Source: Heterobilharzia americana (Eukaryota; Platyhelminthes; Trematoda; Strigeidida; Schistosomatidae). Taken from it: 64,000 nt of DNA. The stretch covers positions 37,399 through 101,398 of the forward strand of contig CALYCZ020000359.1 in the NCBI GenBank assembly GCA_944470555.2, read 5' to 3'. The position numbers and the translations under genes were made by a program. Positions 1 through 12,869 of the stretch are shown piece after piece (position 1 is the stretch's first letter; every line of letters starts with the position of its first letter). Below the pieces are notes generated by a model. That model made no database searches. It saw only the letters and a list, made by a program, of their open reading frames with translations, and was not told the DNA's origin.

Positions 1-787
1 TCTCATTTTCACTGAATATCTACATCTTATTGTAAATTAATCCTCGTTTAATAAGTATCCGAGTCATGTTTTGGAATATTCACATTCTCTTGAAACACTA
101 ATATATATAAACAAATAAAAAAGTTTTCATGTGATATATATGAAACAGAGTTGTTGTTTCACAATAATCAACACGATTGAAAAAAATACCCCATAAAGAT
201 TAAATGTTCAATGAGCACAATTATTGTCTACCAATGAGAATCAGTTAACTAACTATTTTATAATATGTTGAAATATACCCATTTATTGATGATTAACAAG
301 AACAAGGCATGTATCAGTGAAGAAGAAGAAGAAGAAGAAGCATTTCTTTTCAACAACTTCATTATATCAAGTTGTACAGTGATATTTATACTGAGTAAAA
401 TGATAGATAATTGCACTGAGTCAATAGGCAAAATATACAGTGGGTGAAGGGGTGGTGATATTTGTTCAAGTGGAAGAGATAGACAATGGGTGATTGAATA
501 AAGAGGAATGAATTGATAACAAGTGGTGAGATGAGGGATAAGTGTGCTGTCAAAGAATTGTAAAACGGTGATAATTAAGCTGAAACATGTACAATAAGTC
601 AATGATTAGGGAATGAATTGATATTAAAGAGTGAAATATGGTTCAAGTGTTGTCAGTGAAGTGAAAATTGATAATGATGATGATAATGATAAAAGAGAAG
701 TATACCAACAACAAAATGAATTGTTAAGGCCAAGGTAGAGAAAGTGGTTTCACAAAACATTTTGGAATGCAAAGTTTCAGTTTTTGT

Positions 788-1400
788 TCATGTATAGCTA
801 ATGCATTCAGCTATACATAAGTGGTGGAAACGTAAACCTTTGGAGTAGTTCAATTTAACTTTGTAAATTATTTTAAAGGATGAATCTCGAGGTGCTGAGT
901 GACCCAATTCAACAAGGTGTTCACATATGGATGAAGTCGTTCTCCTTTGGTCGCCTCTGATAAGCCAAACCGGGTAGTGTTCAGCAACACGTTTTCTGAG
1001 GGCCCGCTTACAACGTCCAATATAGTCAGCTCCACAGGAGCATATGAACTTGTAAATACACATAGATGTGGACTTAAGTGGAAGCCTATCCTTCACACAT
1101 TATGACGAATCAGACGGTGGCTGGACAATATCAATCTCAGCATAGCACCACTGAAGCTACTACTGATACATCTTGACAGACGATTTTACAGAACTTCAGC
1201 TGTGGTGTCTCCTTTGAATTCTAGATTCATGGTTAGGATTTTCTAAGGGGCTGTAATAGGATGGGGAGTGGTTCGTTTCTTCACATTCTTATCAATAAAT
1301 CTTTCAGGGTATCCACTATTCGATAGTATTATTCTGCGAGGCATCGAAAAGTAGTTGTCTCTTTCACCTACCTACCTAGACAAGGTAGCATCGTTTCAAC
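788..1400 (-). mobile_element. Penelope-like element fragment, GIY-YIG endonuclease end
   Basis: The frame 1096-788 reads IYKFICSCGADYIGRCKRAL followed by KRVAEHYP. This is the cysteine-containing GIY-YIG nuclease typical of Penelope-like retroelements, which cuts DNA for target-primed insertion. The usual GIY is replaced by a YKF-type entry and the YIG is kept. Upstream on the same strand (about 1097-1400) are degenerate pieces of the region between reverse transcriptase and endonuclease (RRIILSNSGYPERFIDKN), interrupted by stops. The element is 5'-truncated and inactive. Confidence 0.8.
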
Positions 1401-1759
1401 TACAGCAGGCGATGGCGGTGACGGCACAGATGAGGATGTCGAAGCCGCCAGGATGGGGAAGACAAGCACATAGGCTTGTCTTCAGTAATCTGAAATAATC
1501 AGTGTGGAGATCTACTGCACCGCACCGCACCGCACTCCACTGCACGGCACTGCACTGCACTCAGCATAAAGCGTGAACAACATCCCGATTTTCAACACTA
1601 ATTTAAGTCAAGTCAGTTCTTCCAAGTGATGCTTGAGAGTCTTCACGGTGGGTTAAGAAAAGCATTTTCAACAAACTGTAGACATACATCACATCATCAC
1701 CTGATGCCTACGCTCACTCGATTCTTACACTGAAAATCAGATAGATTGCCAGAGAGAAT

Positions 1760-2110
1760 GAGCATCAAGGAACTCACTCTGGCTGGCAACAAACAAACCA
1801 ACAACCCAATCGCCCAACGCATCTGCAGAAGAGAGTGGAGATAGATTGGACTGGAATGGAGAGAGACAGAGAACACTGTTTGTGGACAATACACGTCTAG
1901 CCAGGTCATCTAGTGGAAGACAAATGGGAAAAAATGAGTTGGGCGTCCGAAGCGATGGTGACATGCAGAACATTGTGTGAGGAAGAAATGAGGGCTTATG
2001 GGGTTTCGTAAATCCAGGTTGAGGCAACTGCAGAGAAGAGAGCGAAATGGAGACGTGTTACTGAAGCCCTATTTTGCACCAGGAACCCAATGGACAAATA
2101 AATAATATAA
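1760..2110 (+). mobile_element. RTE-type LINE 3' end (5'-truncated)
   Basis: Broken plus-strand reading resembles the C-terminus of schistosome RTE-type LINE polyproteins: a W+W-I-G block near 1835 and a V-G-R-P-K-R block near 1945. It ends with a conserved tail (ttgcaccaggaacccaatgg) and an A/T-rich run. The same family is seen at 43390-43745 (+) and 23221-23835 (-). Stops and frameshifts throughout mean it is dead. Confidence 0.72.
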
Positions 2111-2342
2111 AAATAATAATCTTATTAACAGGCTTTTGTTTATTTCTGAGAAACCTCCACTTCATACTGACTAGATTTCTGGAGAACTGATAATTCTATT
2201 TTGCATTCCGCGTATCAAAGTCATAGAAACACTTTTGTCTAGACAGTTCAATTTTACTCAACATGAGAGGTTTGTGAGAGCATAAGGTTGTAAGTGAAAA
2301 ATTCATAAGCCAATCAGATGATGATAGATTGACTCGTGTTAA

Positions 2343-3480
2343 CCTGCGTCGATTACGTTTACTTCAACATGATGCGACAATATAACTTGCGTTTAATGTA
2401 AGTCACGAAGAAATTACCTGACCCTATGATGAATATGATAAAAGAATAATCATCATTCTAACCTTCTTCAATAGCTAAAGTATAAATAGCCTAATATAAT
2501 GATAATATGGTTCGTGTGAACCCACAAAAATAACAAGCAAACATAATTCATTTTGGTGACTACCATTGGAATCGTCCTATTTATGACTTATCAGCTAGAT
2601 ATAACCCCACCCCATCCCACTAGATGATGTTGTTTCCAGTGAGAGACAAACCCATCAAGCAATCATTAATTTAAATGCCGTGTCATCGACTAGGCCACTT
2701 GGGCATGAGAGGCTTCTGTTGTACAACAGGTCTCAGTTGTTGTTTGATACTTGTAATTACCCGTTGCTATACTGTGTCAAATCACCCGACCTGTTTTGAA
2801 ATATGCTCTCTGATGCGGATGCCTCGATACACAGGTCGAGTAACTGAACACTGTAGAGCAGCGGGAAATAACGAGTATCGAATCAACAACTGATACCCGT
2901 TTCAAAACAGATCGGTGTCGTGTCCAAGTGGTCTGGTGGATAATACTTTGAAGTTTATATCAATGGATAATTGAATTCCCGTCAGGATTGTGGGTACATA
3001 GTCTTGAGGAGTCTTGTACTAGAGTGAATGAAACAGGTGTCCAGTGCTCCCATGTTTTCAGTGGTTCTCCAACTGATATCAGTCCTTGGTCAATACAACT
3101 TTGATAATCCTTCAGTCAACATTTACCTAAATGTATTCTAATTATTATGATCAAATTAGGCTCACAGTGTGGCTACAAATTTACTCATAGTGGTAATTCT
3201 AAGTATCTCGATTATTAATCAACACAATACTCTAGAGAAACTGAAAATTCTTATTGATTTTATCAAGAAAGCATGTACTTATGAATTGATTTGAAGTGAT
3301 GCTGAAACTTCCCTCATCAAATATGAAAACTGTGATCACAATAAATACTATTCATACTTTTATATAATCATATTGAACAGAATAGATAGATAGATTAGTA
3401 CTTGGGAATTGTAATTGTTCAATGCAAACTAAGATGGGTGAATACATACCCAAATGACTACAAAAAACAGTTTAATACAC
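2343..3480. other. Intergenic; degenerate Sm-alpha-like SINE
   Basis: No gene is seen. About 2690-3115 carries SINE-type blocks shared with other copies in the window: the 'gatgcctcgatacacag' block near 2817, 'gtgggtacatagtcttgaggag' near 2990-3012, and 'ccaactgatatcagtcc' near 3068. The ribozyme-like core here is degraded (GAATGAAAC in place of GGACGAAAC). The remainder is AT-rich, without supported features. Confidence 0.55.
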
Positions 3481-3489
3481 AAACTTTGA

Positions 3490-3705
3490 TAAGTCCAGGT
3501 GACAGACATCCATCGTCATCTATACCAAAACATCTTCATCGAAATGAATCACACGGTTGTTAATACGAAAACAGCCTTCAAGATATTATATAGAAATAGT
3601 CAACGGTGCATACTGATGTTTGCTGAAGCATTAGCCACACGTAAACTTAAGGCCCCGCTATGCGTACAAAAACAATTTGTTGTTTCACTTAATTTACCTT
3701 GACTA
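3490..3705 (+). mobile_element. Penelope-like element fragment, C-terminal end of endonuclease
   Basis: The frame ending at 3702 reads TAFKILYRNSQR, then FAEALATRKLKAPLCVQKQF and VVSLNLP. The pattern (FKxLYR...AEAxAIxxLKPxLCVQKxxVxxLxLPW) recurs at the C-terminus of schistosome Penelope/GIY-YIG proteins. About 65 residues remain with no nuclease core. The related minus-strand version is at 55430-55712 and the plus-strand version at 15585-15720. Confidence 0.65.
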
Positions 3706-4079
3706 TCCTTATCTGATTAGATTACAGAGACTAGTGAGTGTCACAACCTTTTCATTTTCATTATATTTAACCTTTAATTTTCATATGTAAGTAAATGTGT
3801 GGGGGATCAGATTGTTCGGAATGTACTGAGCAAATACATCACATATTGTTCAGATAATCTTTGTCTTCTAATAACCTTATCGAAATTTATTAAAGGGACT
3901 AATTGTTTCAAATCTAAACTAGTTGATAATTTTATAGACAATGTAAAAATCTAGTTGACCTACTTGTGATCATATACTTTTATCTGTTACGTAACGATGT
4001 GTATGTAAATGGAGTGGTGAAAACTGTTTCCACACACGGTTCCCCCAGGCTAATAATTGATATGAGTGGCTTATCATTT

Positions 4080-4260
4080 TGACTGTCTAAGGTAGCAGTG
4101 GTTTGGTAGACAAATATTTATACTGGGTGAAAATTGAAGGTGAAGTGAAATTTGAACTGCAGAGACTACCGACTTCCTACTCAATGCTCTACTAACCAAA
4201 CTATGAGGTCCGACTGCTGATCAGATTTTTACTTCATTTCAATCACCATCAGGTAGTATG
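4080..4260 (-). mobile_element. Composite tRNA-like repeat, truncated copy
   Basis: Carries the blocks 'tatttatactgggtgaaaat', 'gaaggtgaagtgaaattt' and, antisense, 'ctctactaaccaaactatga' plus 'cacttcaatcacc'-like ends. These are shared with the longer copies at 50343-50960 and 58372-59055. The promoter-like box is weak here. Confidence 0.55.
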
Positions 4261-5769
4261 TTTGAAGTAGACAATTATCTCGTTGACTATTGACAACATC
4301 TTACTATCGCTCAATCTACATAGTCAACAAGCATCATATGCATTTCCCCTCTGAATTTTGTATAGTATTCCAAATCACAAAGTCGATTGTATAAAGCCTA
4401 AACATGAGGGTAGGTTTCACATAAAGTATATGTATCATTACTAGTCACTGAAAACCAGTGTTGCAATTGAAACCATGAAATTTCACTGACAGCTACAGAG
4501 ATGATGACTTCCCATCCAACGTTTTGTCATAAGAATTCATTCACATCATTACACCCCTCCATCTACCCTAACACACCCACACCCACACCCATACACCCAT
4601 TCCCACCACAAATATCAGATAATAAATTCCAGGTCCACACTGTTGCTACTACCCATCATCTCGTTATCAAATGGATGACACACACTTGACCTGCTTCACT
4701 GTACCAAACAGTCTGTTGAATTAATTAATCAGGATAATCATTACATATTTTTGGAGTGTAATACGACCAGTGACATTTTTATGATGAGATCCACATTTCA
4801 ATTCAATTTCCAATATTCATCTCACATAACACAATACACCTCCCTATTTTCATGTCACTACAACACCCCTACCCCTGCCTGTCAACATTATTATCAGATT
4901 ACAAATTACACCCACGTTCAAACCACACCACACAATGCTACACTGCTGATTTCCCTCCCCCTCCCCATAAAATGCATAGATGACAGATGACAGTTGAACT
5001 GTTTCAATAGTGCACTCTCTTCTTCATTTATAGCTGAATGATGATGTTGATTATATGTTGTATCGAAAAGAGTATACAGCTAGCTTCACCCGACACAGTA
5101 GATTGGTATTATGAATATGTATGAGATGTTAAAATTATCCTGCCTGACATGCAAACATGTTAAATCTTACATGTTTCATTCTTTCCTCCCCCAACACCAC
5201 ACTCTCTCTTACATATCAGGTCATATTATTTATGTCCATGTAGAAACAATGACTTGAAAGGTCAAATGTTACATTACACACACTACCTCTCATCATACTG
5301 TCTGTCAGTGTCGTTCAGTACAATTAATAGTGAGTTTACTGAAACGATTAACAAGCAAACCCCTCAACAAGTATGTAGTCCACCTTCGAACTAACTAACT
5401 AACTATGCAGTCAATCAGGCAGTCAGACAGTGAAATATTGTCCTAAGTGGCCTTTTAACCGCTACTCTCGTTAACATGATCATTGCTTAATAATAGAGCA
5501 ATGCTATGAGTATACTTGTGGTTCAAAGCCTAACATCTTTCCATACCTTCTAATTTCAATAGTCGTGTCTCACGGCCATCAAGTAAAATGGAGCAAATTA
5601 AAAGTCAATATTTGCGTCCTTCAACGCGCAATCAGATATTCTGACGATGCCTGAAATGGTGATGGTTGCCGAACAGTAGGAATCCCTTTGATTTTCCACA
5701 TGATATTTCGTCAATCGGTACAAATGTATTTCTACACAATCTAACAGATCACTCCTCATCCTTCAACTA

Positions 5770-5797
5770 GCAGTAGTAGTAGTAGTAGTAGTAGTAG
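5770..5797. repeat. AGT trinucleotide microsatellite
   Basis: About nine consecutive AGT units. No reading frame of interest crosses it. Confidence 0.9.
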
Positions 5798-7076
5798 ATG
5801 TTGGAGAAAATTGAAGAATTGAGGAGATGAGAGGAATTGGAACTGATGTCTATAGTGCTCGTATTGACTGAAGTAAATATAAGGAAGAGATTCTGCTATT
5901 CGTAGGGTTATAAAGTGAGGTTGTAATATTGGCTGTATGTGATGCTGTTTTCTTAGATATCCATAATTCAGAGCTTTTGCTAACAGCCCATATTGAAAGG
6001 AGGAGATGAAGAGGGTTAACTTGAAAGAACATCATGCTTCCTCTCTCTCTCTCTCTCCTCTGTATCCCCATGGATATTCAGGGTTGATGAAAAGGTTTGA
6101 AAATAGAGATGTAACAAAACTAAGTTCAAAGTTGAGGCTTCCAAAATGATTTTATTGCCACATCCGCTTGTGTTGTGTGTTCTTCAGGCTCTGAAATAGC
6201 CCATTACATTCAGTAAAGTCAGCATTTCTGACATTAACTTTAAGCTACACAACTGAGGACCACTTCACCATGACGTTTTTATAAGTTCTCAGGTGAAGAT
6301 GCAATGAACGACAGGTTCGCATTTAACGGTTATTTGCCAACTGGTCGATCAAATTGTATTTTTCAAGACTGAAGAAGAAAGATTATGGCACTCCATATTT
6401 CAACTTTCCATCCTATGCTCACCCACTGAGTACAAATTCGGAAGAAGAAGAAGTGATTTCTATGGAATGCTTCTATGTCTGCCTGTCTACCTGCTTGTCT
6501 GCCTGCTACTGACACTTAAACATTCAAATGTCGTCACCGGAGTGTATGCATTCGTTACACACAAAAAAAGGCTAAAGCAGACAGGAATGCAGACAGACAG
6601 AACGTTTTGATTCACAGTCAAGTGAACGGATTATCTCGATTGCTCATAGAGAATATGTTCAGATAACGACCGATTTGTAGTCAACACCAACATAAAGACA
6701 CACTGTGATGTAGCAACCACCAAAACTATGTACACATGAAGATGTCTGGGGGTCAGCGTTTTCTCGCAGAACACTTTCCATGCTCAGTAAACTTCCTTGC
6801 AATTTATCACTTGAACATAGTATTCAAGGTGTAAAGCAAGCCAATGTTAGTCTGATAAACAGCTAGTAAACACAGTCATTTATAAACATCCATCACTATT
6901 GTGAGTATATTCAATGTCGTCTGTGATGAAAAGATTCTACCATACAAATTGTCTTATCTTCCTTTTCCAAAATTCACTCAAATATCTTCATGATGAACTT
7001 TACATTTTGTTTGCTAAATACTTTGTGTCACAGTAAATTAATATTTCCTTAGCAACTTAAAACATTCTCTTTCATC

Positions 7077-7098
7077 CACACACACACACACACACACC
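7077..7098. repeat. CA dinucleotide microsatellite
   Basis: A run of about ten CA units, ordinary for this genome. Confidence 0.9.
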
Positions 7099-9224
7099 TA
7101 CACGCGTACATTGAGTTAATTATCTCAAATCACCAGTGATGTGTACCAACATCAAAGTTTGAATGAAATATCTTTATGTAATGTAGCCTGTGAACTGGAG
7201 TGTGCTTATATTAACAAGAACAAATTATTATTAGTAGTATTATCAATATCATTATTATAATTATTATCATTACTATTGGGACTTCGATAAAAATGCTGTC
7301 CCTTCGATCACACACTAAAGCTTTGTCGGTTTCTGGGTAATTCACAAGATCGCTAGCACGGAAAGTAAGATCACATTGACGTCAATTATTGGCTGAGTCC
7401 CTGCCTACCTACCTACATTTAGATAATGAAATACAAAGCTGTAAGTCTGGTTAGTGGTGAAGTGAGCATTCAATTTTGAAGAATTAGCCAAAATTTTATT
7501 CACTAAGACAAAATCACCAGCATATTTGTGTGATATATGAGAAAACTCTTACTGCATTCAGGTGCCTATAATGCGTTTGTCAACTATTCACAACTGCACA
7601 CAGTCTATCTTCAACATCCTCATTCAATCTTCATCTGTTTACAAAAAAACGACTGTCTCTTACATTGTGAACACAGACAGACTGCCTTAAGTATGTCACC
7701 GTTCACACTTCATGCAATTACAGTGAATGTAAGTAAAACGTTTCACAAAACGATGATTCCTCAGATTGATTTTCTTGGCTTAATTGTCTATTCATTTATT
7801 CTCTTCACTGTTCCAATGATAGAATTTTGCATAATAAATGTGAGGAAGTAGGGCGTTACGTGATTCCCTGACTGAGACCATTGGGTAGTAGGTAGGCTTG
7901 TGTTTATCACACGATGCATGCTGACTATGGCAAGTGAGTGGATTTGAGGAGTCTTCAATGCGCGTAGAAGAAAACAACAGCTCCAATCGACCAACACACA
8001 CTCACTCACTCACCCACTCAGTCAGTCAGTCAATCAGTCAGTCAGCTGTCAAAAACCCATCAGATAATTCATTCATATCCTACATACTCCTTCCACTCAC
8101 TGCTTTATTATTAACAAGTCGATCAAGATGTCAACTGAACACTGACCACGCTTTAACAGCTATCTACCAAACACCAAGTACTCACATCTTCCCTGCTATC
8201 CCTCCCTCCTCCTCCTCCTCCTATTCGATTCCAGCAAATAAACCACACCCAGTCAACTTAGCAAACTATTTTGTCATGCTGATGGGTGTGAATAAATGTG
8301 AATAGTTGACTTTCTTTAACTCCAACTATCAGTGATTATCAAATGTACTAACAGCACTAACAAAAGACTAATTCCAAGCAAGTCACCATATTCTACACCC
8401 GAAGTAGTCACTCAGTCAGTCAGTCAGTCAGTCATCAAGGGCAATCCGGTTTCCCAACGTCTAAGAAGAAAAACTCTTATCACCTCCTATTTCATTTTTG
8501 CTCTCAAATTTCTTGTCCTTAATAACCAATCACTCTACACTGTGGACCAAATTGTGCATGAACATATTCAAGAAGGACTGTCATCAGACGGTGACGCCTG
8601 GCCTCAATCTTAACTTACTTAAGATGTTAGTCCTGACTTGATATTTTGATTTCATAAAGTCAGAGCTACGAAGAAAAAAGTGGTCGAAAACTTCGAACCT
8701 TCTTAGTTTCTTTATCATTAATGACGCGGCTTTACTATCACAGACGAAAAGCATAGTAAAAAGGCTGTGCGGTACACTCTACCCATAGCGAGCAATAGAC
8801 AATTTCACCAGGTCAACAGTCATTCAAGTCGCTTATACTCATTTCAGTGTTTTGGCGGTTACTGAACCACTATGACTGATCTTTTTTTCAAATCAATTAA
8901 AGTGATCAACACACTGAATCACTTCACTGTACTATTGTCTGAAGTAACAGTTGAAATTGCGTTGAATTCCTGTTACCATTTGTCAGTTAAACATTGCATG
9001 ATGGCAGTTCGGTGTTCTCTGAGCTTTGATATTATTTAAGTCGTGGAAGTTTCATCACCAGACCTAGTGACATCCTCGGTACTAACTGCATAAAGACTTC
9101 AATGTATTACCTGAATTAATTGTTATCCAATCACTTTTGATAATCCTTAGATAGTAAAGTAAAGTAAAATGCTTAACACTGAGTAGTAGTTGTTGATATA
9201 TTTGTACTTCTTCATTCGACTTCC

Positions 9225-9590
9225 ATTAGCATATGAGCTGCTATGTGGATGCCTCAATTTTGCCTAGTTGTAGTTAGTAGAGGAATCCAGGAAGTGCGTT
9301 TCATCCTATTTGGGACTCGTCAACTGGAGGTACCTGAATTCCAGTGAGTGGTGTTGTTCTAACTTAAACTCGAACCTCCTACCAACCACTCCAAATGCTA
9401 AAGTGTTATCCAAGAGGTGACCATCATGTCTATCAGTGGCGTTTGAAGCGATGAGTTTGGAGTTACAGTCTCCTCAGTGGGGACAACATCATTCACTGGT
9501 GTCCAGGCATATATGCAGCTGACGAGACAGTCCCAAGTGGGACAAAACGCGCGTTCTCGATTCCTCGACTAGCCATAATCAAGTAAATTA
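9225..9590. mobile_element. Two Sm-alpha-like SINE pieces in opposite orientation
   Basis: The left piece is antisense with a hammerhead-like core at 9298-9323: reading the minus strand gives TTGACGAG, TCCC/AGGA stem halves, then GATGAAAC. The right piece is sense with a core at 9519-9548: CTGACGAG, GTCCC/GGGAC stem, then CAAAAC. Each has a mutation at a core position (CUGA to UUGA; GAAA to AAAA), so self-cleavage is doubtful. The element ends about 60 bp before the splice acceptor of the broken gene at 9656. Confidence 0.7.
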
Positions 9591-9655
9591 TCATAATTGA
9601 GTAGTATCTTTAAAAATTGTGCGTTATCATTTCCCTTTTCATCTAACAATTTCAG

Positions 9656-10352
9656 TCTGTTTTCATTGCTGGTTTTATTAGTCAAGAAATTAGTGTATTG
9701 ACGGGGGCTTGAGCTGCTAGTTGGTTAACAGGAAGTGGTGGACCGGTTGAAAATGAACTTGGATTGACAGGTGTTCATTATACTAGAAGTTTTGGCAGCG
9801 AATACTATACTACCAGTTTAGGTGAACGAAAACTTAAAGAGGATCATAATCATGATGGTCATAGTACAATGCATAATTCAGATGATGAAAATGATATTTC
9901 ACATCCACATTATCATCGCAGAGGTCGACTACAGACGAATGCTGCTCATGCAGCGGCTACTGCTGCTGTTGATGCTGGGCTAACACCAAAATCTCATTCA
10001 GTTCATCCATCATTATTTTCAGAGGAAAATAAAAGATACGGTTGAGGGAATGGAGGTGATACCAATGGTTACACTGCAGGACGTCTACCTACTGGAGCGC
10101 ATGGTTAAATAATGGGCTTAGGATTGGGTTCAGCAATTGATGTTGCAGTCACTATTAATGCTTCTCTATTTCCAGGTAATCATCATCATCATAACAGTAA
10201 TAATCACTCATCAGACACAAATCGGCCAACGCGATACCCTCAGCCTACAAATGCAGCAGCAGCAGCAGCAGCAGCAGCCATGGCATCAGTAGCTCCACCA
10301 CCGTTGAAAGACCTGGAAATTCGTCAGGTAGAGGGGAATGATGGCCCACAAG
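9656..10352 (+). pseudogene. Broken gene, exon A (His/Ala-rich protein, family not recognised)
   Basis: A polypyrimidine acceptor (acaatttcag) opens this exon at 9656, and a CAAG|gtaggt donor closes it at 10352 in phase 1. The frame is protein-like: a hydrophobic start (VFIAGFISQEISVL), a Tyr/Ser stretch (YTRSFGSEYYTTS), acidic/His segments (HNSDDENDISHPHYHRR), an Ala run (AAAAAAAAAM), then PPPLKDLEIRQVEG. Three in-frame stops interrupt it: TGA 9710, TGA 10043 and TAA 10106. The frame resumes unshifted after each. I do not recognise the family; a scaffold or adaptor protein with disordered regions is a guess. Most likely this is a decayed gene duplicate that kept its introns, so it is not a processed retrocopy. 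Confidence 0.6.
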
Positions 10353-10599
10353 GTAGGTCAAATGAAGTTTTGGATATCTATGTGCATTTTGTGTACTTAT
10401 TACATAACATTCGTGATATAGCCATACGAGTCCCACGTGATTTGCAGATTCCATATGAAGGAACAGTTAAACAGAATAATTCTTAGTGGTTTCCAACCTA
10501 GAGTCAAGATGCATACACAGCCATATATCGAAGACTAATTATGTTATGAATTGATACTTTACGGTTTACTTCCCGGTCGACTGTTTACGGGGTGAATCC

Positions 10600-10790
10600 G
10601 AAGCTATCCTTGAAAGATTTGTTTGGTAATGGTTAGCAGTGAACTCGAGGACAATTGTTTCGTCATGTTTAGAACTTGTCACACAGATTGACATGCAACC
10701 GATTGAGACTGGAGTCTGACACACATTGCTCCAAATGTCAGTGTTACTTACCGGGTTTATGAGTCATGAAAATCACCTGTTGTACAGTGA
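10600..10790 (-). mobile_element. Degraded Sm-alpha-like SINE
   Basis: Shares the antisense blocks 'ttagcagtgaactcgaggac', 'tgtttcgtcatgtttagaac' and 'ttgtcac' with other SINE copies in the window. The ribozyme-like core is badly eroded. Confidence 0.45.
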
Positions 10791-11044
10791 GAGATGTGGG
10801 CGATAGTGACAGTTCACTGGAAAACTGAAATCATGGATTATCTGTGAAAACCAGAATATTTATACTAAACCAATAGAAAAAAAGAGCCTTCACATTGGAA
10901 AAATGAGAGTTTTGAAGTCGAGCAGAGAAGAGGGTAACAAAAGGAATTTGTAATGAAACTCTAGTCTTATTTTTGATAATCTGAAATTGAGAAGCCAGGA
11001 TTGGATTGGCCAGTTTGTTCTTTAGAATACACATCATAATTTAG

Positions 11045-11215
11045 AAGCAGTATTCATCATGGACTGACGTCATTTGGGGAACCATTAAAAATCTGGGAGC
11101 GCTCGACAGCTGTCTCGTCCTAGTATGGGACTCCTCAGCAGTTCACACCCACGACCCCACCACGGATCGAACTCAGCACCTTCAGGTTTCACGGCGAATG
11201 CGTTACACAATGCAA
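11045..11215 (-). mobile_element. SINE with hammerhead-like core, antisense
   Basis: Starts with 'ttcatcatggactgacgtca' and contains 'ctcgtcctagtatgggactc' and 'gatcgaactcagcaccttca'. On the minus strand the core reads CTGAGGAG, TCC/GGA stem halves, then CGAGAC, so GAAA has become GAGA. The same family is at 37890-38060 and 55055-55300. Confidence 0.65.
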
Positions 11216-11269
11216 TACACATTATATTTAAGCTTGTTGATGAAAATGGCTTTAGTTAGACATGGTTCT

Positions 11270-11860
11270 CTCTCTTCCTTTGTGATATAGGTACTAGAAT
11301 TTCCTATTTGTATGTCTGGAACAAATGCTGAGTCATTCCTCTTGCTTGTAATTCATGTTGATTCGATACACAAAGATTCGACTATCCATCTCTTCTTCTC
11401 TAACATACCTATAAAGATTTTCATTCTATCCCATCCTATTGTGTGATTCTATGTAATTGGATATGTAACTGTAACCAAGTTGATTTGCAAATTCTTTATC
11501 GCACTATAAACAAACTAACACCCTTGATTCAGTCAAGTTTTTGTGCTCACTTAGCTTAAATAAAATTTGTCGACTAGTTTAACTTATGTTTTTCACCTAG
11601 CTGAGTATCTCTCCAGGTTACTTACTTAACTCAGTTGAGTCTGTCACTCTATGTTTCACTAAGTTTTCGCTTTGTCCTATTCTACCCGACCTAGATCTGC
11701 TACTTTGACCTCATAATCGTTAAATGATATTTGCTAGATTAAGTTATTTTGTTTAATTGTCTATAGAGGATCTTTTAGCCAGTAAAGTTTCTCTCTGAAT
11801 CAATTTGTAGGTTTCAATGTCACCCCAATCTCAAAATTGTTAAGAATCCTAAGTTAACTT
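11270..11860 (-). mobile_element. Penelope-like element fragment, degenerate
   Basis: On the minus strand, 11860-11760 reads like the reverse-transcriptase/endonuclease linker (RILNNFEIGVTLKPTN, then WLKDPL), matching the equivalent parts of the copies at 16224-16535 and 20680-20800. Further on (about 11570-11270) blocks such as NHTIGWDRMKI and SKRNDSAFVPDI match the C-terminus of the copy at 20250-20480. The nuclease core between them is scrambled by indels. Confidence 0.65.
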
Positions 11861-12869
11861 TCCAATATCACTTTAGTATATAACAACCGTTGCAAAGAAT
11901 CTAAATTCTCCACCAGGTAGATTGCATGCAATTAACACTAATGTTATTATTGCTTCTCTCAATAGTCCTCATTAACGTTTTAGGAACTTCAGAAAGCCAC
12001 TAACTAATTCAGTAGTATTATCTCTTCAATGTGTGTTTCAATTTCGCTCTTAAATTTTTTAACTTACTAGTGAAATTCTTTGTTCAATTGTTGAGATATT
12101 TTACTGTGGCTATTTTGATAAATGTCATATTGTTTATTTCAATGTTCAATCTCTTCTAAATTCCTTCATTTCCTAATGTTACGTATTATATGACATCAGG
12201 TTTTCATTTTAAGTAATCTGTCATTCTCATCTACTTCCTAATGGCTTTAAACAATGTTCATTTAATATCCCTATCAACAATCTGTCAGAAGGCGAATTAA
12301 CATATATTCCAGTTAATATCAGAATCTGTCTTCCAATCATTCCTTACAGTTTCCCGTAATGTAAACTAGTTCCCAGAATTCCTAATGTATCTTACTAACC
12401 TCATATTCTCACTAATAATTTCTTGTCAACTTGGTTAAATTATGCTGTATGGCTTATTTTCTATGTAGCTTAAAAGAATCCTAGAAAATAAAGATGAGTT
12501 TATATTCTTCAGTTTCATTCATATCTGTTGTCAACTATCTACAAGAGGTATCTGAAATCATGAGGGGACTAATGTTCTCGAAAAGATGTTAAAGTTTCTT
12601 CTTCACTTACCTATGAAATGTTTAAGTAGTGATTTAATTATTGCACTGTATGACCATTTTATGATGATGCAAGTCAATGAGAAAAGCACTATATACACAG
12701 CCTAGAATATAACTTCATACTATCATCATTTTACATAAAATTTTAGTGTTCAGAAATAGATCCATTGTGGAGAATCAGTTTAACTTCGAATTCATTGTTT
12801 TGATTTGATAATTACACCTATGAACCCAACAATTTCCCTCGAACAGTGGATTCAGGAAACAGCTTCACT

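Larger units (their letters stand above)
1..2342. repeat. Long direct repeat, left copy
   Basis: This segment recurs in the same orientation at 61665-64000. It is cut by both window edges, so its true length is not visible. From 1 to about 1335 the two copies differ by roughly 45 substitutions and small indels (near 3%). From about 1340 to 2342 I saw no difference. It contains an antisense Penelope-like endonuclease fragment (788-1096) and a plus-strand LINE 3' end (about 1760-2110). The right copy starts about 0.6 kb after the aminopeptidase stop codon, so a second aminopeptidase 3' end may lie just left of this window; that is inference. Confidence 0.93.
3706..9224. other. Intergenic, no gene supported
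   Basis: Open frames here are short, overlap on both strands, and follow C-rich or CAGT-rich low-complexity DNA (for example 4501-4990 and 7934-8613), so I do not call genes. Visible items are an antisense composite SINE fragment (about 4080-4260), an AGT run (5770-5797), a CA run (7077-7098), an ATT-rich stretch (7225-7276), CAGT runs (8015-8046, 8411-8434) and an imperfect hairpin of CTGTCTGC-type repeats (about 6475-6600). Confidence 0.6.

Noticed and set aside
1697..2027. Minus-strand frames at 1697-1909 and 1737-2027 (and duplicates at 63355-63685)
   Set aside because: They are the antisense of the plus-strand LINE 3' end; their conservation between copies is due to the long duplication.
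8015..8434. Spaced CAGTCAGT runs as a CRISPR-like array
   Set aside because: Simple microsatellites with no regular spacers, in a eukaryotic genome.
7934..8613. Two frames of 93-123 codons
   Set aside because: Low-complexity CAGT and TCC runs, no splice sites, no recognisable domain.
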